The notes below the pieces were generated by a model. The model worked only from the letters and a program-made list of their open reading frames with translations. It was not told where the DNA came from and ran no database searches. Below are positions 36,911 to 45,610 of a stretch of 64,000 nucleotides of DNA, one piece after another; positions within the stretch are counted from its first letter, which is position 1; every line of letters begins with the position of its first letter. The translations under genes were made by a program, and so were the position numbers. The DNA comes from VRUE01 sp963728045 (GTDB lineage: Bacteria > Actinomycetota > Thermoleophilia > Solirubrobacterales > 70-9), in contig CAVSIE010000004.1 of the NCBI GenBank assembly GCA_963728045.1, forward strand, positions 310,001 through 374,000. The letters are read 5' to 3'.

Positions 36911-37830
36911 GGTGCAAAGAAGGGTAGGGACACGTAGCGCTCGCCCGAGTCGCAGACGACCGTCACCACCCTCTTGCCGGCCAGCTCCGGCCGTGCCGCG
37001 ACCTCCAGCGCCGCCTTGATGTTGGCCCCGGCCGAGATCCCGGCCAGGACGCCCTCGCGCCGCGCGACCAGGCGGGCTGTCTCCAGCGCGTCCTCGTCGG
37101 AGACCCCGATCGTCTCGTCGATCACGCTGCGATCGAGCACCTCGGGGATGAAGCCGGGGCCGATCCCCTGGATCTTGTGAGGTCCGGGCGGACCGCCGGA
37201 GAGAACCGGCGAGGTCACCGGCTCGACCGCGACGACCAGGGCGTCGGGGGCGCGCTCGCGCAGCATCTGGCCGACGCCGGTGATCGTGCCGCCGGTGCCG
37301 ACACCGGCGACGAAGGCACCGACCTCGCCGTCGGTGTCGCGCCAGATCTCCTCAGCGGTGGTGCGGCGGTGGATCTCCGGGTTGGCGGGGTTGGAGAACT
37401 GCTGCGGCATGAAGCCCTTGCGCTGCTCGCGGATCGCCTCGGCCAGCTCGACCGCCTCGTTCATCCCGCCCAGCGAGGGCGTTTCCCGCACTTCGGCGCC
37501 GTAGGCGCGCAGCAGCTTCGCCCGCTCGCGGCTCATCCCCTCGGGCATGGTCAGGATCAGCTCGTAGCCGCGCGCCGCGCAGACCATCGCCAGCGCGATC
37601 CCGGTGTTGCCGCTGGTCGGCTCGACGATTACCGAGCGCCCCGGCTTGACCAGCCCCTCCTCCTCGGCGGCATCGATCATCGCCACCCCGATCCGGTCCT
37701 TGACCGAGCCGCCGGGATTGAAGTACTCGAGCTTGACGCAGACCTCCGCCCCCAGCCCCTCGCCGAGCCGCCGCAGCGCCACCATCGGCGTGTTCCCGAC
37801 GACCGCCGACGCCTCAGCCCCGATCCTCAT
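36907..37830 (-). CDS. cysK: Cysteine synthase A (O-acetylserine sulfhydrylase) CysK
   Basis: PLP enzyme that makes cysteine from O-acetylserine and sulfide. 307 residues. The PLP Lys is in KLEYFNPGGSVKDRIGVAM (near residue 42), followed by the substrate loop VEPTSGNTGIALAMV, the phosphate cup GVGTGGTITGVGQML, and the C-terminal TVVCDSGERYVSLPFF. The ATG at 37830 (MRIGAEASAVVGNTPMV) is chosen over upstream starts because of the TACGCT box 6 nt before it. Operon cysK-cysE. Divergent from an UlaG-like hydrolase. Confidence 0.95.
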   Translation of the reverse strand: MRIGAEASAVVGNTPMVALRRLGEGLGAEVCVKLEYFNPGGSVKDRIGVAMIDAAEEEGLVKPGRSVIVEPTSGNTGIALAMVCAARGYELILTMPEGMSRERAKLLRAYGAEVRETPSLGGMNEAVELAEAIREQRKGFMPQQFSNPANPEIHRRTTAEEIWRDTDGEVGAFVAGVGTGGTITGVGQMLRERAPDALVVAVEPVTSPVLSGGPPGPHKIQGIGPGFIPEVLDRSVIDETIGVSDEDALETARLVARREGVLAGISAGANIKAALEVAARPELAGKRVVTVVCDSGERYVSLPFFAP

Positions 37831-37836
37831 CGATGC

Positions 37837-37842
37837 AGCGTA
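37837..37842 (-). promoter_or_regulatory. -10 box TACGCT for cysK-cysE
   Basis: TACGCT on the minus strand, 6 nt before the cysK ATG. It lies in the 68-nt gap shared with the divergent hydrolase gene. Confidence 0.5.
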
Positions 37843-37898
37843 GTGCGCCAGAAGTGTGGATGCGCCCGCTCGCCTGAGCGTGGTGTTCAATTCGCGAA

Positions 37899-38693
37899 AT
37901 GGAGGTTCGACGCTTGGCTTGGGCGGGGCTGGCGGTTAGCGCCAGTGGACGGACTGCGGTGATCGACTTCGTCGAGGACTTTTCCGGGCTGCACGGTGTT
38001 GAGCCCCCAGCCGGAGAGATACCGCCCTCTCCCACATCCGAGACCGTAATCGCAGGACTGCTCACCCATCTGCACCGAGATCACGCAGACGTGGACGCCC
38101 TGCGGCGTGTGCTGGACCCTGCGGCTGTCGTCTTGAGGCCGGAGAAGAGCTTCGGCAGCGGGGCCGAGGTTGCCCTGATCGAGAAATCCGAGTCGGCGCT
38201 CGAGGAGAGCGGACTCACCGCCCGCGTTGTGGAGCCATGGGAAACCGTCGAGATCGGCCCGTTCAGCTTCACCGCTCTTCCCGCTGCCGACGGTTTTGGC
38301 GACCCACAAGTCTCATGGTGCATCGCGGCCAACGGGTGTCGAATCCTTCATGCTGGTGGCACCCTCTTTCACGGATGGTGGTGGCTGTCGGCACTCCGCC
38401 AAGGCCCGTTCGACGTTGCCTTCCTACCCGTCGGTGGCGCCGTGGTCGATCTTCCTTCGCGCCAGCCACCCAGCCCTCTGCCAGCTGGCATGGATCCAAG
38501 GCAGGCGGCAGTGGCAGCAAAGCTACTCGGCGCACGCACGGTCGTGCCGATCCACTATGGGCGTCTTCACGAAGCCTCCAACTACGTTCAATCTGACGAT
38601 CCTCCCGGCAGCCTCTACGCAGCTGCTGCCGAGCTAGGCATCGAGGCCAGGGTGCTTGAACCCGGGGAGCGATTTTCAGTCCAGGCCCCATAG
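37899..38693 (+). CDS. UlaG-like metallo-beta-lactamase-fold hydrolase
   Basis: A 264-residue metal-dependent hydrolase of the metallo-beta-lactamase fold, UlaG/L-ascorbate-6-phosphate lactonase branch. The opening is RRLAWAGLAVSASGRTAVID, the metal motif HxHxDH lies in LLTHLHRDHADVDAL near residue 58, and further His residues lie in ILHAGGTLFHGW and VPIHYGRLHEASNY. The substrate is unknown. GC content is a little lower than in the neighbours. No TANNNT box is placed 6-10 nt before the ATG, so its promoter within the short cysK gap is unclear. Confidence 0.8.
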   Translation: MEVRRLAWAGLAVSASGRTAVIDFVEDFSGLHGVEPPAGEIPPSPTSETVIAGLLTHLHRDHADVDALRRVLDPAAVVLRPEKSFGSGAEVALIEKSESALEESGLTARVVEPWETVEIGPFSFTALPAADGFGDPQVSWCIAANGCRILHAGGTLFHGWWWLSALRQGPFDVAFLPVGGAVVDLPSRQPPSPLPAGMDPRQAAVAAKLLGARTVVPIHYGRLHEASNYVQSDDPPGSLYAAAAELGIEARVLEPGERFSVQAP

Positions 38694-38707
38694 TGGGCGC
38701 GCCCGGG

Positions 38708-39106
38708 CTAGATGTAGTACATGCCGGAACCGGCCTCGGCGGCCTCGCGGCGGGCGACTTCGGCGATCGTGGTCTGGCCGAAGACTTTGCGCAGGGCGGT
38801 GACGCCCTCGGCCCAGATGCCGCCGGCCTCGTCGGCCTCCTGGCCGACCTTGCCGTCGAGCGCCTGGACGATCTCGAGCACCGTGATCTCGTCGGCCGGA
38901 CGCGAGAGCGTGTAGCCACCGCTCATCCCGCGGTGACTGGTTAGCAGGCCGGCACGGCGCAGGGTCGAGAAGAGCTGCTCGAGGAACTGCTCGGGGATCC
39001 CGCGCCGCTCGGCGAGCTCCTTGATCGGCACGGGCCGGTCGCTGGAGCGGGCCAGCTCCGCCATCGCGACGACCGCGTAGCGCGACTTCGAGGTGATCGA
39101 GATCAC
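38708..39106 (-). CDS. Rrf2-family transcription regulator without cysteines
   Basis: A 132-residue winged-helix regulator. The start is ISITSKSRYAVVAMAELARS; the recognition region includes IKELAERRGIPEQFLEQLFSTLRRAGLLTSHRGMSGGY, and LEIVQALDG follows. The three Cys that hold the iron-sulfur cluster of IscR/NsrR are missing; there is no Cys at all. Cluster-free Rrf2 proteins such as CymR sense cysteine status with CysK. The gene lies 0.9 kb from cysK-cysE, so a CymR-like role is a reasonable guess. The GTG start at 39106 has an upstream GGGAGG. Confidence 0.85.
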   Translation of the reverse strand: MISITSKSRYAVVAMAELARSSDRPVPIKELAERRGIPEQFLEQLFSTLRRAGLLTSHRGMSGGYTLSRPADEITVLEIVQALDGKVGQEADEAGGIWAEGVTALRKVFGQTTIAEVARREAAEAGSGMYYI

Positions 39107-39241
39107 TGCCTCCCTTTCTACCGCACCGCCCGGACCCGGCTCGCCGGCTCGGTTAGGATCGAACGGACTCCGGCTGACGGCAGAGTCTCCCCCGCGAACC
39201 CGATCGATCGGAGCAGCCTGAGCGAGCACCCACATTGTCTG

Positions 39242-39838
39242 GTGATCGACGGCCATCCGCTCGTCCGACTGGGCGTGCGCAACGCGCTGGCCGAGGATTT
39301 CGCGGTCGACGAGGTCGCCAGCCGCACGGAGGGCGTCGAGCTGGTCCGCGACATCGGCAGCTTCGACGTGGCGATCGTCGACATGCGGGCACAGCCGCTG
39401 GTCCCAGGCCAGGGCATCGACGGCAAGGAGACGATCCGGGCGCTGCGCAAAGTCGAGCCCGGCCTGGGCGTCGTCGCCCACGGCGAGCGGCCCGATCGCC
39501 ACTGCGCGAGCACCGCGCTGCAGGCCGGCGCCACCGCCTACGTCTCCCGCACCTCCGGCGCCAAGGAGCTCTGGCAGGCGGCGCAGGCCGCACTGGCGCA
39601 CGAGAGCTTCGTCGACCCGGCGGTGCCGCCACCCGGCAGCCGCGGCAGGCTGACCCGCCGCCAGCGGGAAATCCTGCAGCGGCTCGCCGACGGCGAATCG
39701 ACGACCGTGGCCGCGCGCGAGCTCGACCTCAGCGAGGAAACGGTCAAGACCCACATGAAGCATGCCCTCGCCCGCCTCGGCGCCCGCAACCGGACACACG
39801 CGGTCGCGATCGCGCTGCGCGAGTCGCTGATCGAGTAG
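39242..39838 (+). CDS. NarL/LuxR-type response regulator with a degenerate receiver
   Basis: At least 198 residues. A receiver-like domain (CLVIDGHPLVRLGVRNALAED, phospho-acceptor Asp in FDVAIVDMRAQ) precedes a LuxR helix-turn-helix (LTRRQREILQRLADGESTT, LSEETVKTHMKHALARLGA). Key receiver residues are unusual: the first acidic pair is Asp-Gly, the Thr/Ser position reads GVVAHGE, and the conserved Lys is replaced (AYVSRTSGA). It may work without phosphorylation. The GTG at 39242 would cut off the first strand, and the frame stays open for at least 90 nt upstream, so the true start is probably earlier. Convergent with the HDOD-LuxR gene. Confidence 0.82.
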   Translation: MIDGHPLVRLGVRNALAEDFAVDEVASRTEGVELVRDIGSFDVAIVDMRAQPLVPGQGIDGKETIRALRKVEPGLGVVAHGERPDRHCASTALQAGATAYVSRTSGAKELWQAAQAALAHESFVDPAVPPPGSRGRLTRRQREILQRLADGESTTVAARELDLSEETVKTHMKHALARLGARNRTHAVAIALRESLIE

Positions 39839-39858
39839 CGCGGCGTCGTGGGCCGCGA

Positions 39859-40935
39859 CTAGATCCAGCCGCGGTCGCGGGCCGTGAGCACGGCCTGCGC
39901 GCGGTCGACGGCGCCGATCTTGCCGTAGACGTTGTGCAGATGGGTGCGGATCGTCGAGACCGATAGCTGCATCTCGCCGGCGATCTGCTTGTAGACCATG
40001 CCCTCGGAGAGGTGCTTGAGGACGTCGAGCTCGCGGGCCGAGAGCGGACAGGGCTCGGTCGAGCGCGGCGAGTCCGAGCGGGGATAGGGAAGGTCGTAGA
40101 GAAGCTCGCGCAGCGCATCGCCGTCGAGGCCGCACTGCTTGGCGGCGCCGCGCAGGCGCTCCGGCGTCACCGCCTCACCCTGGGCGTAGTGGGCGACCAT
40201 GTCGGCAGCCGAGACCATCGCAGCCAGGCCGTCGGCGTCCTCGGCGTGGTGGCGCTCGATCGCCACCGCGAGCCGCTGCGGCAGGTTCCAGCGTCGCGCC
40301 AGCACGCCTCCGACCAGGGCGTGGTCGATGCCGAGCTGCTCCCGTTCTTCGCGCAGGCGCTGCTCCGGGGTGCGAGCGGCGGCCTCGAAGTAGCGCTTCT
40401 GCCCGGGGTGCAGCTTGGAGACGACGAGGCGACCGATGTCATGGAGCAGGGCGGCGACGGCCAGCTCGTCCCGCTCCGGCCAGCCGACGGCCCGGCCGAT
40501 CTGGTCGGCGGCCTGCTGGGTCGCGAGGGCGTGGACGCGGAAGCGCTCGGGTTTCAGCTCCCAACCCCCGTTGGGCTCGAAGAAGTCGAATGCGGGCGCG
40601 GTGCCGGCGATCGCCAGCACGCCGGAAGGCTTCAGCGCGTCGACGGCGGCAGGAACACTCGCCACGCCGCCGGCTTCCGGGCCGGTGCGGTTGGCGAAGC
40701 GCAGCACGGCGATCGCGAGACCGACGTCGGCCTCGACTGCTTCGACGATCTCGCCGATGCGGGCAGTCTCGGCGGTGGCGGCCTGCATCACCCGCGAGCG
40801 GGACTCGATCAGGACCGGGAAGCGCTCGACCGCCTCGAAGGCGGCAGCGAGCCGAGCCCCGGGCGCGGGTTTGCCGTCCTTACCGCTGACCGTGTCGGGT
40901 TTGGTCTTGCCGTTGCTATGAGCATTTGTAGCCAT
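39859..40935 (-). CDS. HDOD domain fused to a LuxR DNA-binding domain
   Basis: A 358-residue signalling protein. Residues about 25-260 form an HDOD domain (IESRSRVMQAATAETARIGE, ELAVAALLHDIGRLVVSKLH with an HDIG-like motif, DHALVGGVLARRWNLPQRLA, AIERHHAED). Residues about 295-355 are a LuxR/GerE helix-turn-helix (LSARELDVLKHLSEGMVYKQ, LSVSTIRTHLHNVYGKIGAV). HDOD domains sense or bind unknown ligands in stress and motility signalling; here they appear wired directly to transcription. The ATG at 40935 has GCGAAGAG in front. It converges with the response-regulator gene with a 20-nt gap. Confidence 0.85.
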   Translation of the reverse strand: MATNAHSNGKTKPDTVSGKDGKPAPGARLAAAFEAVERFPVLIESRSRVMQAATAETARIGEIVEAVEADVGLAIAVLRFANRTGPEAGGVASVPAAVDALKPSGVLAIAGTAPAFDFFEPNGGWELKPERFRVHALATQQAADQIGRAVGWPERDELAVAALLHDIGRLVVSKLHPGQKRYFEAAARTPEQRLREEREQLGIDHALVGGVLARRWNLPQRLAVAIERHHAEDADGLAAMVSAADMVAHYAQGEAVTPERLRGAAKQCGLDGDALRELLYDLPYPRSDSPRSTEPCPLSARELDVLKHLSEGMVYKQIAGEMQLSVSTIRTHLHNVYGKIGAVDRAQAVLTARDRGWI

Positions 40936-41055
40936 AAGCTCTTCGCTCAGCTCATCGGCAGCTGAGGACGCACGACTTAACCTTTGGCTCCCTAAAAATG
41001 GGGACGAGTGGCCGCCACTTGTACGCAACGGCACAGGCTGTCGAGCGGATTTGTC

Positions 41056-42445
41056 CTAAGAGGCGGTGTTTTCGAGCCTGCTCAGTGACGAATCGATCCG
41101 GGCCAGCGACTCCTCGCGGCCCAGCACGGCGAGCGACTCGAAGATCCCGGGCGAGACGGTGGCGCCGGTGATCGCCACCCTGATCGGCTGGTAGACCCTC
41201 CCGGGCTTGATGCCGAGGCGCTCGGGCAGCGGCGACAGCGCCACCTCGACGGCCTCGGGCCCGAAGTCGTTCGTCTCCGCCAGGGCTTCGCGAGCGGCCC
41301 GCAGCGCCGCCGGCGCCTCGTCCTTCATCACCTTGCGCCAGGCCTTCTCGTCCTCGACCGGCGGCTCGAAGAGGAAGCGAATAAGCGCCCAGACCTCTGC
41401 CAGCGTCTGCGCCTTCTCCTGGGCGATCTCGCAAGCTTGGCGCAGTCGCTCGTCTGGCTCACGCCCGAGGTGGCGCGCGACCGCCGCCGTGTAGTCGTCA
41501 AGCGGCATCTCTCGCATGAAACGGCCGTTGACCCAGCGCAGCTTCTTCTCGTCGAAGATCGCCGCCGCCTTACCGACGTCCTCGACCCGGAAGCGCTCGA
41601 CCAGCTCGGCGGTCTGCATCAAGGTGGTGTCGTCGTCGGTTCCCCAGCCCAGCAGCGCCAGGTAGTTGCGCACGGCGGCGGGCAGGTAGCCGGCCTCGCG
41701 CAGCTCCTGCACCGAGGCGGCGCCGTGGCGCTTGGAGAGCTTCTTGCCGTCGGGGCCGTGTAGCAGCGGCAGGTGCGCGTAGCGCGGCGGCTCGTGGCCG
41801 AGCGCAGCGAGGACGAGTAGCTGCTTGGGCGTGTTGGAGAGGTGGTCGTCGCCGCGAACGACCTCGGTGATCCCCATCTCGGCGTCGTCGACGGCGACCG
41901 CGAAGTTGTAGAGGACGGAGTCGTCGCCGCGGGCGATGACGAAGTCGTCGTAGCTGCGGTTGGGGAAGGAGACCGGGCCACGGATCAGGTCCTCGACCAC
42001 GGTCTCGCCCTCGTCGGGGACGCGCAGCCGCACGGCGGCGCCGGGCTCCTCACTCGGTGTCCCGCGGTAGCCCACGCCCCGCCCCGTGCTCCGCCTTCCA
42101 GGCCTCGACGTCCTTGGCCGTGGCCGAGTCTCGATAGGCGGCGCCGGACGCGAGCAGACGCTCCAGGGCCGCGGCATGCCGATCGGCCCGTTCGGCCTGC
42201 GAAAGCGGGCCCTCGTCCCAGTCCAGCTCCAGCCAACGCAGCGCGTCGAGGATCTGCTCGACGTTCTCCGCGGTCGAGCGCTCGCGGTCGGTGTCCTCGA
42301 TCCGCAGCACCAGCTCGCCGCCGCCATGACGCGCCGCGAGCCAGTTGTAGAGTGCCGTCCTCGCCCCGCCGATGTGCAGCGCACCGGTCGGCGAGGGCGC
42401 GAACCTAAGGCGGAGAGAGCTACCGGATGGAGAGTCTGCGGACAC
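41056..42445 (-). CDS. gltX: Glutamyl-tRNA synthetase GltX, one frame break
   Basis: Class I synthetase charging tRNA(Glu) and probably tRNA(Gln), whose product GatCAB then amidates. The HIGH motif appears in RFAPSPTGALHIGGARTALYN and KMSKS as DGKKLSKRHGAASVQELRE. Other marks are LRIEDTDRERS and YDDFVIARGDDSVLYNFAVAVDD. Length is about 463 residues after repair. The frame is lost near 42075; removing one G from GCGGGGCGTGGGC joins AEHGAG to VGYRGTPSEEPG. The GTG at 42445 is the best start and lies one base from the divergent nfo start. Confidence 0.93.
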
Positions 42446-42446
42446 G

Positions 42447-43310
42447 ATGCTGATCGGCGCGCATGTTTCCACAGCGGGAGGGCTGGACAAGGCGATCGAG
42501 CGCGGAACCGAGCTCGACTGCAAATCGATCCAGATCTTCAACCAGAGCCCAAGGATGTGGCGGCCGACCAAATACGGCCCCGATGACTTCGCCGCCTTTC
42601 GCGAGGCGATGACCGACTCGCCGGTCGAAGCGGTCGTGATCCATGCGGTCTACCTGATCAACTGCGCGACCAACGACAAAGAGCTGCGCAAGAAGTCGCT
42701 GGCATCGCTGACGCACGCGCTGCGCATCGGCGACGGGATCGGCGCCGACGGCGTCGTCCTGCACCCAGGCGCGCAGAAGGGCGAGGCGCACGGGCCCTCG
42801 ATGAAACGCGCCGCCAAGGTGATCGCCGCGGCGCTGAAAGACAGCGACAGTTGCCCACTACTCCTGGAGCAGACCGCGGGCCACAAAGGGCTGCTCGGCC
42901 GCGACTTCGATGAGACCGCTGAGCTGATCGAGCTAGCCGGCAGCGGCAAGCGCCTCGGCCTCTGCCTCGACTCCTGCCACCTCTTCGTCCAGGGCTTCGA
43001 CGTCACCGACGAGGCGCACCTGGCGAAAGTGGTCGATGAGGCCGACAAGAAGGTCGGCCTCGAGCGCCTGCGCTGCCTTCACGTCAACGACGCCGCCGCC
43101 CCGCTCGGCTCCTGCCGCGACCGCCACGCGAACCTCGGCAAAGGCGAGATGGGCAAACGCGGCCTAGCCGCCTTCCTCTCCGAGCCCCGCTTCGAGGGCC
43201 TGCCGGCGACCCTGGAGACGCCGGGCCCGAACAAGAAAGGCGCCGACCGCAAGGAAGTGCTGGCGGCGAAGAAGCTGCGCAAAGAGGGACTCAAGCGCCG
43301 CAAGCGGTGA
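42447..43310 (+). CDS. nfo: Endonuclease IV Nfo (AP endonuclease)
   Basis: Zinc-dependent apurinic/apyrimidinic endonuclease of base excision repair. 287 residues with a TIM-barrel fold. Metal-binding segments are visible: GAHVSTAGGLDKAIERG, VIHAVYLINCA, VLHPGAQKGEA, LLLEQTAGHKG, GLCLDSCHLFVQGFDV, CLHVNDAAAPLGS and DRHANLGKGEMG. The ATG at 42447 is fixed by MLIGAHVSTAGG. It starts head-to-head with gltX with a single base between start codons, so its promoter must lie inside gltX. It converges on the acyl-CoA dehydrogenase gene across a structured repeat. Confidence 0.94.
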   Translation: MLIGAHVSTAGGLDKAIERGTELDCKSIQIFNQSPRMWRPTKYGPDDFAAFREAMTDSPVEAVVIHAVYLINCATNDKELRKKSLASLTHALRIGDGIGADGVVLHPGAQKGEAHGPSMKRAAKVIAAALKDSDSCPLLLEQTAGHKGLLGRDFDETAELIELAGSGKRLGLCLDSCHLFVQGFDVTDEAHLAKVVDEADKKVGLERLRCLHVNDAAAPLGSCRDRHANLGKGEMGKRGLAAFLSEPRFEGLPATLETPGPNKKGADRKEVLAAKKLRKEGLKRRKR

Positions 43311-43326
43311 GGGACGGGAATCGACT

Positions 43327-43430
43327 CCCGGGAATGTCGCCGAAGGCGGCGATATGCAATCTGTTGATTGCGCGGCGTCAGCCGCGCGGCATCTCCGTCG
43401 CTAAGCGCGAAGCGCGTGCGACATCAATTC
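43327..43430 (+). repeat. Structured repeat family 1, copy 3 (outer stem decayed)
   Basis: The inner part matches copy 2 almost base for base: CGCC-GAA-GGCG, then GATATGCAATCTG, GCAATC/GATTGC, GCGCGGC-GTCA-GCCGCGC and GTCGC/GCGAC around GCGC-GAA-GCGC, ending ATCAATTC. The outer stem is not conserved on the left, although GAGGACGACCGGGCTT to the right (43436-43451) resembles the right arm of copy 1. It fills the nfo/acyl-CoA dehydrogenase convergent gap. Confidence 0.78.
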
Positions 43431-43473
43431 GCCCAGAGGACGACCGGGCTTCCCATCAGATTGAGTTGGGGAA

Positions 43474-44766
43474 TTACCGAATCTGGACGCCGGAGATCGC
43501 GCGGGAGATGACCAGGCGCTGGATCTCCGAGGTGCCCTCGAAGATCGTGTAGATCTTCGCGTCGCGGTGCATCCGCTCGACCGGGAACTCGCGGGTGTAG
43601 CCGTTGCCGCCGAGGATCTGTATCGCCCGCTCGGTCGACCAGACGGCGACCTCGCCGGCCTTCAGCTTCGACATCGAGCCCTCGGCGTTCTCGAACTTCT
43701 GCCCCGTGCGCCCCATCCAGGCGGCGCGCCAGACGAGCAAGCGGGCGGCGTCGATCTCCAGCTTCATGTCGGCCAGCGTGAAGGCGATCGACTGGTTCTC
43801 GATGATCGCGCGGCCGAACTGCTGGCGCTCTTTGGCGTACTCCAGCGCGTACTCGTACGCGGCGCGGGCGATGCCGAGCGCCTGGGCGCCGACCGTCGGC
43901 CGGCTCGCCTCGAAGGTCTGCATCGCCGCCTGCGACTTGGATTTCTTGCCCTCGCGGACGCGGGCGAGGCGTTCGTCGAGCTTCTCCTTGCCGCCCAGCA
44001 GGCAGCTGCCGGGAATGCGGCAGTCGTCGAGGTGGACGTCGGCGGTGTGCGAGGCGCGCAGGCCGTGCTTCTTGACCTTGGCGCCCTGCTCGCAGCCCTT
44101 GGTCCCAGGTGGGATCACGAAGGCGGCGTGGCCGCGCGAGCGCAGCTCACGGTCGACCGTGGCGATGACGACATGGACGTCGGCGATGCCGCCGTTGGTC
44201 GCCCAAGCCTTCTGGCCGTTGAGCACCCACTCGTCGGTCGCCTCGTCGTACTTGGCGGTGGTCCTAATTGCAGACACGTCGGAGCCGGCGTCCGGCTCCG
44301 ACGAGCAGAATGCGGCGACTTTGGGATCGTCCGCGGCGCCGAAGCACTGCGGGATCCACTCGCCCATCTGCTCCGGGGTTCCCTGCCCGAAGATCGCGGC
44401 GACCGCGAGCGAGGTGCCCATGATCGCCATGCCGATGCCGGCATCTCCCCAGAAAAGCTCCTCATTTGCGATCGGCAGCGTGAGGCCGGTCTCGTCGGCC
44501 CAGAACTGGCCCAGCGCTTCGAAGCCGTAGAGGCCGATTTTGGCCGCCTCCTGGATCACCGGCCAGGGCGTCTCCTCGCGCTCGTCCCATTCCTCGCCGG
44601 CGGGCCGGACGACGCCCTCGGCGAAGCCGTGCACCCACTCGCGGATGTCCTTCTGGTCCTGGTTCAGCTCGAGGGTGAACTTCGGCCCCTCGGCGGGCGT
44701 GCCGTCGCTGCCGGCCGCCTCTGCCACGAGCTGCTCTGCCTCTGCCACTGCGGAAGTATCGCTCAT
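43474..44766 (-). CDS. Acyl-CoA dehydrogenase
   Basis: FAD-dependent flavoenzyme oxidising acyl-CoA to enoyl-CoA. 430 residues. Family marks are the N-terminal helical domain (DQKDIREWVHGFAEGVVRPA), AAFCSSEPDAGSDVSAIRTT, WVLNGQKAWATNGGIADVHV, and the C-terminal AIQILGGNGYTREFPVERMHRDAKIYTIFEGTSEI, cut here into recognisable blocks; the Glu in EGTSEI is the catalytic base. An extra N-terminal stretch of about 25 acidic residues precedes the domain. Chain-length preference cannot be told. The TAGTCT box 7 nt before the ATG supports the start. It stands alone, without other beta-oxidation genes. Confidence 0.9.
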   Translation of the reverse strand: MSDTSAVAEAEQLVAEAAGSDGTPAEGPKFTLELNQDQKDIREWVHGFAEGVVRPAGEEWDEREETPWPVIQEAAKIGLYGFEALGQFWADETGLTLPIANEELFWGDAGIGMAIMGTSLAVAAIFGQGTPEQMGEWIPQCFGAADDPKVAAFCSSEPDAGSDVSAIRTTAKYDEATDEWVLNGQKAWATNGGIADVHVVIATVDRELRSRGHAAFVIPPGTKGCEQGAKVKKHGLRASHTADVHLDDCRIPGSCLLGGKEKLDERLARVREGKKSKSQAAMQTFEASRPTVGAQALGIARAAYEYALEYAKERQQFGRAIIENQSIAFTLADMKLEIDAARLLVWRAAWMGRTGQKFENAEGSMSKLKAGEVAVWSTERAIQILGGNGYTREFPVERMHRDAKIYTIFEGTSEIQRLVISRAISGVQIR

Positions 44767-44773
44767 GGCCGCA

Positions 44774-44779
44774 AGACTA
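44774..44779 (-). promoter_or_regulatory. -10 box TAGTCT for the acyl-CoA dehydrogenase
   Basis: TAGTCT on the minus strand, 7 nt before the ATG at 44766, in the 50-nt gap after the GST-like gene. Confidence 0.45.
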
Positions 44780-44816
44780 CACGGAAAGATGTCGTGATCG
44801 TGAAGAGAGCGATCCG

Positions 44817-45572
44817 CTAGCGCCTCTCCCCGCGGAACATCGCAAGTGCGTGTACGCCGGCTGGATGTGCGCGAAACTCGCGAACAGTTGCTGCCATCGC
44901 CGCCGGCAGCTCCTCGGGCTGCGGGAGCGGCACGCCGTACTCGGGCGGCATCAGCACCGGCGCCGCAAGCGCGGCGAAGGTGAGATCCGCGGCGCTGAAG
45001 CGCTCCCCGCAGAGATAGGGCCGCCCGTCCTCCAGGCGCTGGGCGACTTCGTCGAAAACCATGCGCACATCGGTCTCGGATTGCGTGGCTGTGACCGGCG
45101 TGACGTCCAGGTAGCGGTCGATGACCCGGGCGACCAGCGGGTAAGCCAGCGGCAGCGTCCGCCGCTGCCAGCTGGGCACGCCCGTGCATGCATAGGCAAT
45201 CGCGATATCGCGACGCCCACGCAGGGCGTTGTACATCCATCTGCGCCCTTGTGGCCCCAGGCGGGAATCGAAGTCGCGCTGCAGCGCCCGAACTTCGGCC
45301 GCGGCACTGGGGTCACCGGGGAAAAGGCGGCGGTGCGGCGGCGCCTCTGCGCTGGCCACCTCGACGATGTCCGCCGAGTCGACGAGCACTCGATCCCCCC
45401 AGACGAGCACAGGGGCGGTTTTCCTACCACCGGCGCGAGCGACGGGAACCCAATGGATGATCTGAAGGTGCGCCCGCTCTACGTAGCTGACACCAGCCCT
45501 ATCCAGCGCCCAGCGAGCCTTCTCGCAGTAGTGGCTGATTGGAATCGTGATCAGAACCGGGGTCTCACCCAT
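44817..45572 (-). CDS. Glutathione S-transferase-like protein
   Basis: A 251-residue protein with an N-terminal thioredoxin-like fold (LITIPISHYCEKARWALDRAGVSY, then RKTAPVLVWGDRVLVDSADIVE) and a C-terminal helical GST domain (VFDEVAQRLEDGRPYLCGERFSAADLTFAALAAP). The SHYCEKAR segment puts a Cys near the active-site position. Actinobacteria generally use mycothiol rather than glutathione, so the thiol partner is uncertain. Composition is slightly less GC-rich than in the neighbours. The ATG at 45572 gives MGETPVLITIP. Confidence 0.78.
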   Translation of the reverse strand: MGETPVLITIPISHYCEKARWALDRAGVSYVERAHLQIIHWVPVARAGGRKTAPVLVWGDRVLVDSADIVEVASAEAPPHRRLFPGDPSAAAEVRALQRDFDSRLGPQGRRWMYNALRGRRDIAIAYACTGVPSWQRRTLPLAYPLVARVIDRYLDVTPVTATQSETDVRMVFDEVAQRLEDGRPYLCGERFSAADLTFAALAAPVLMPPEYGVPLPQPEELPAAMAATVREFRAHPAGVHALAMFRGERR

Positions 45573-45610
45573 TGCCACAGTGTGGCCGGCTGCCACGCAG
45601 GGCGCCGAAA

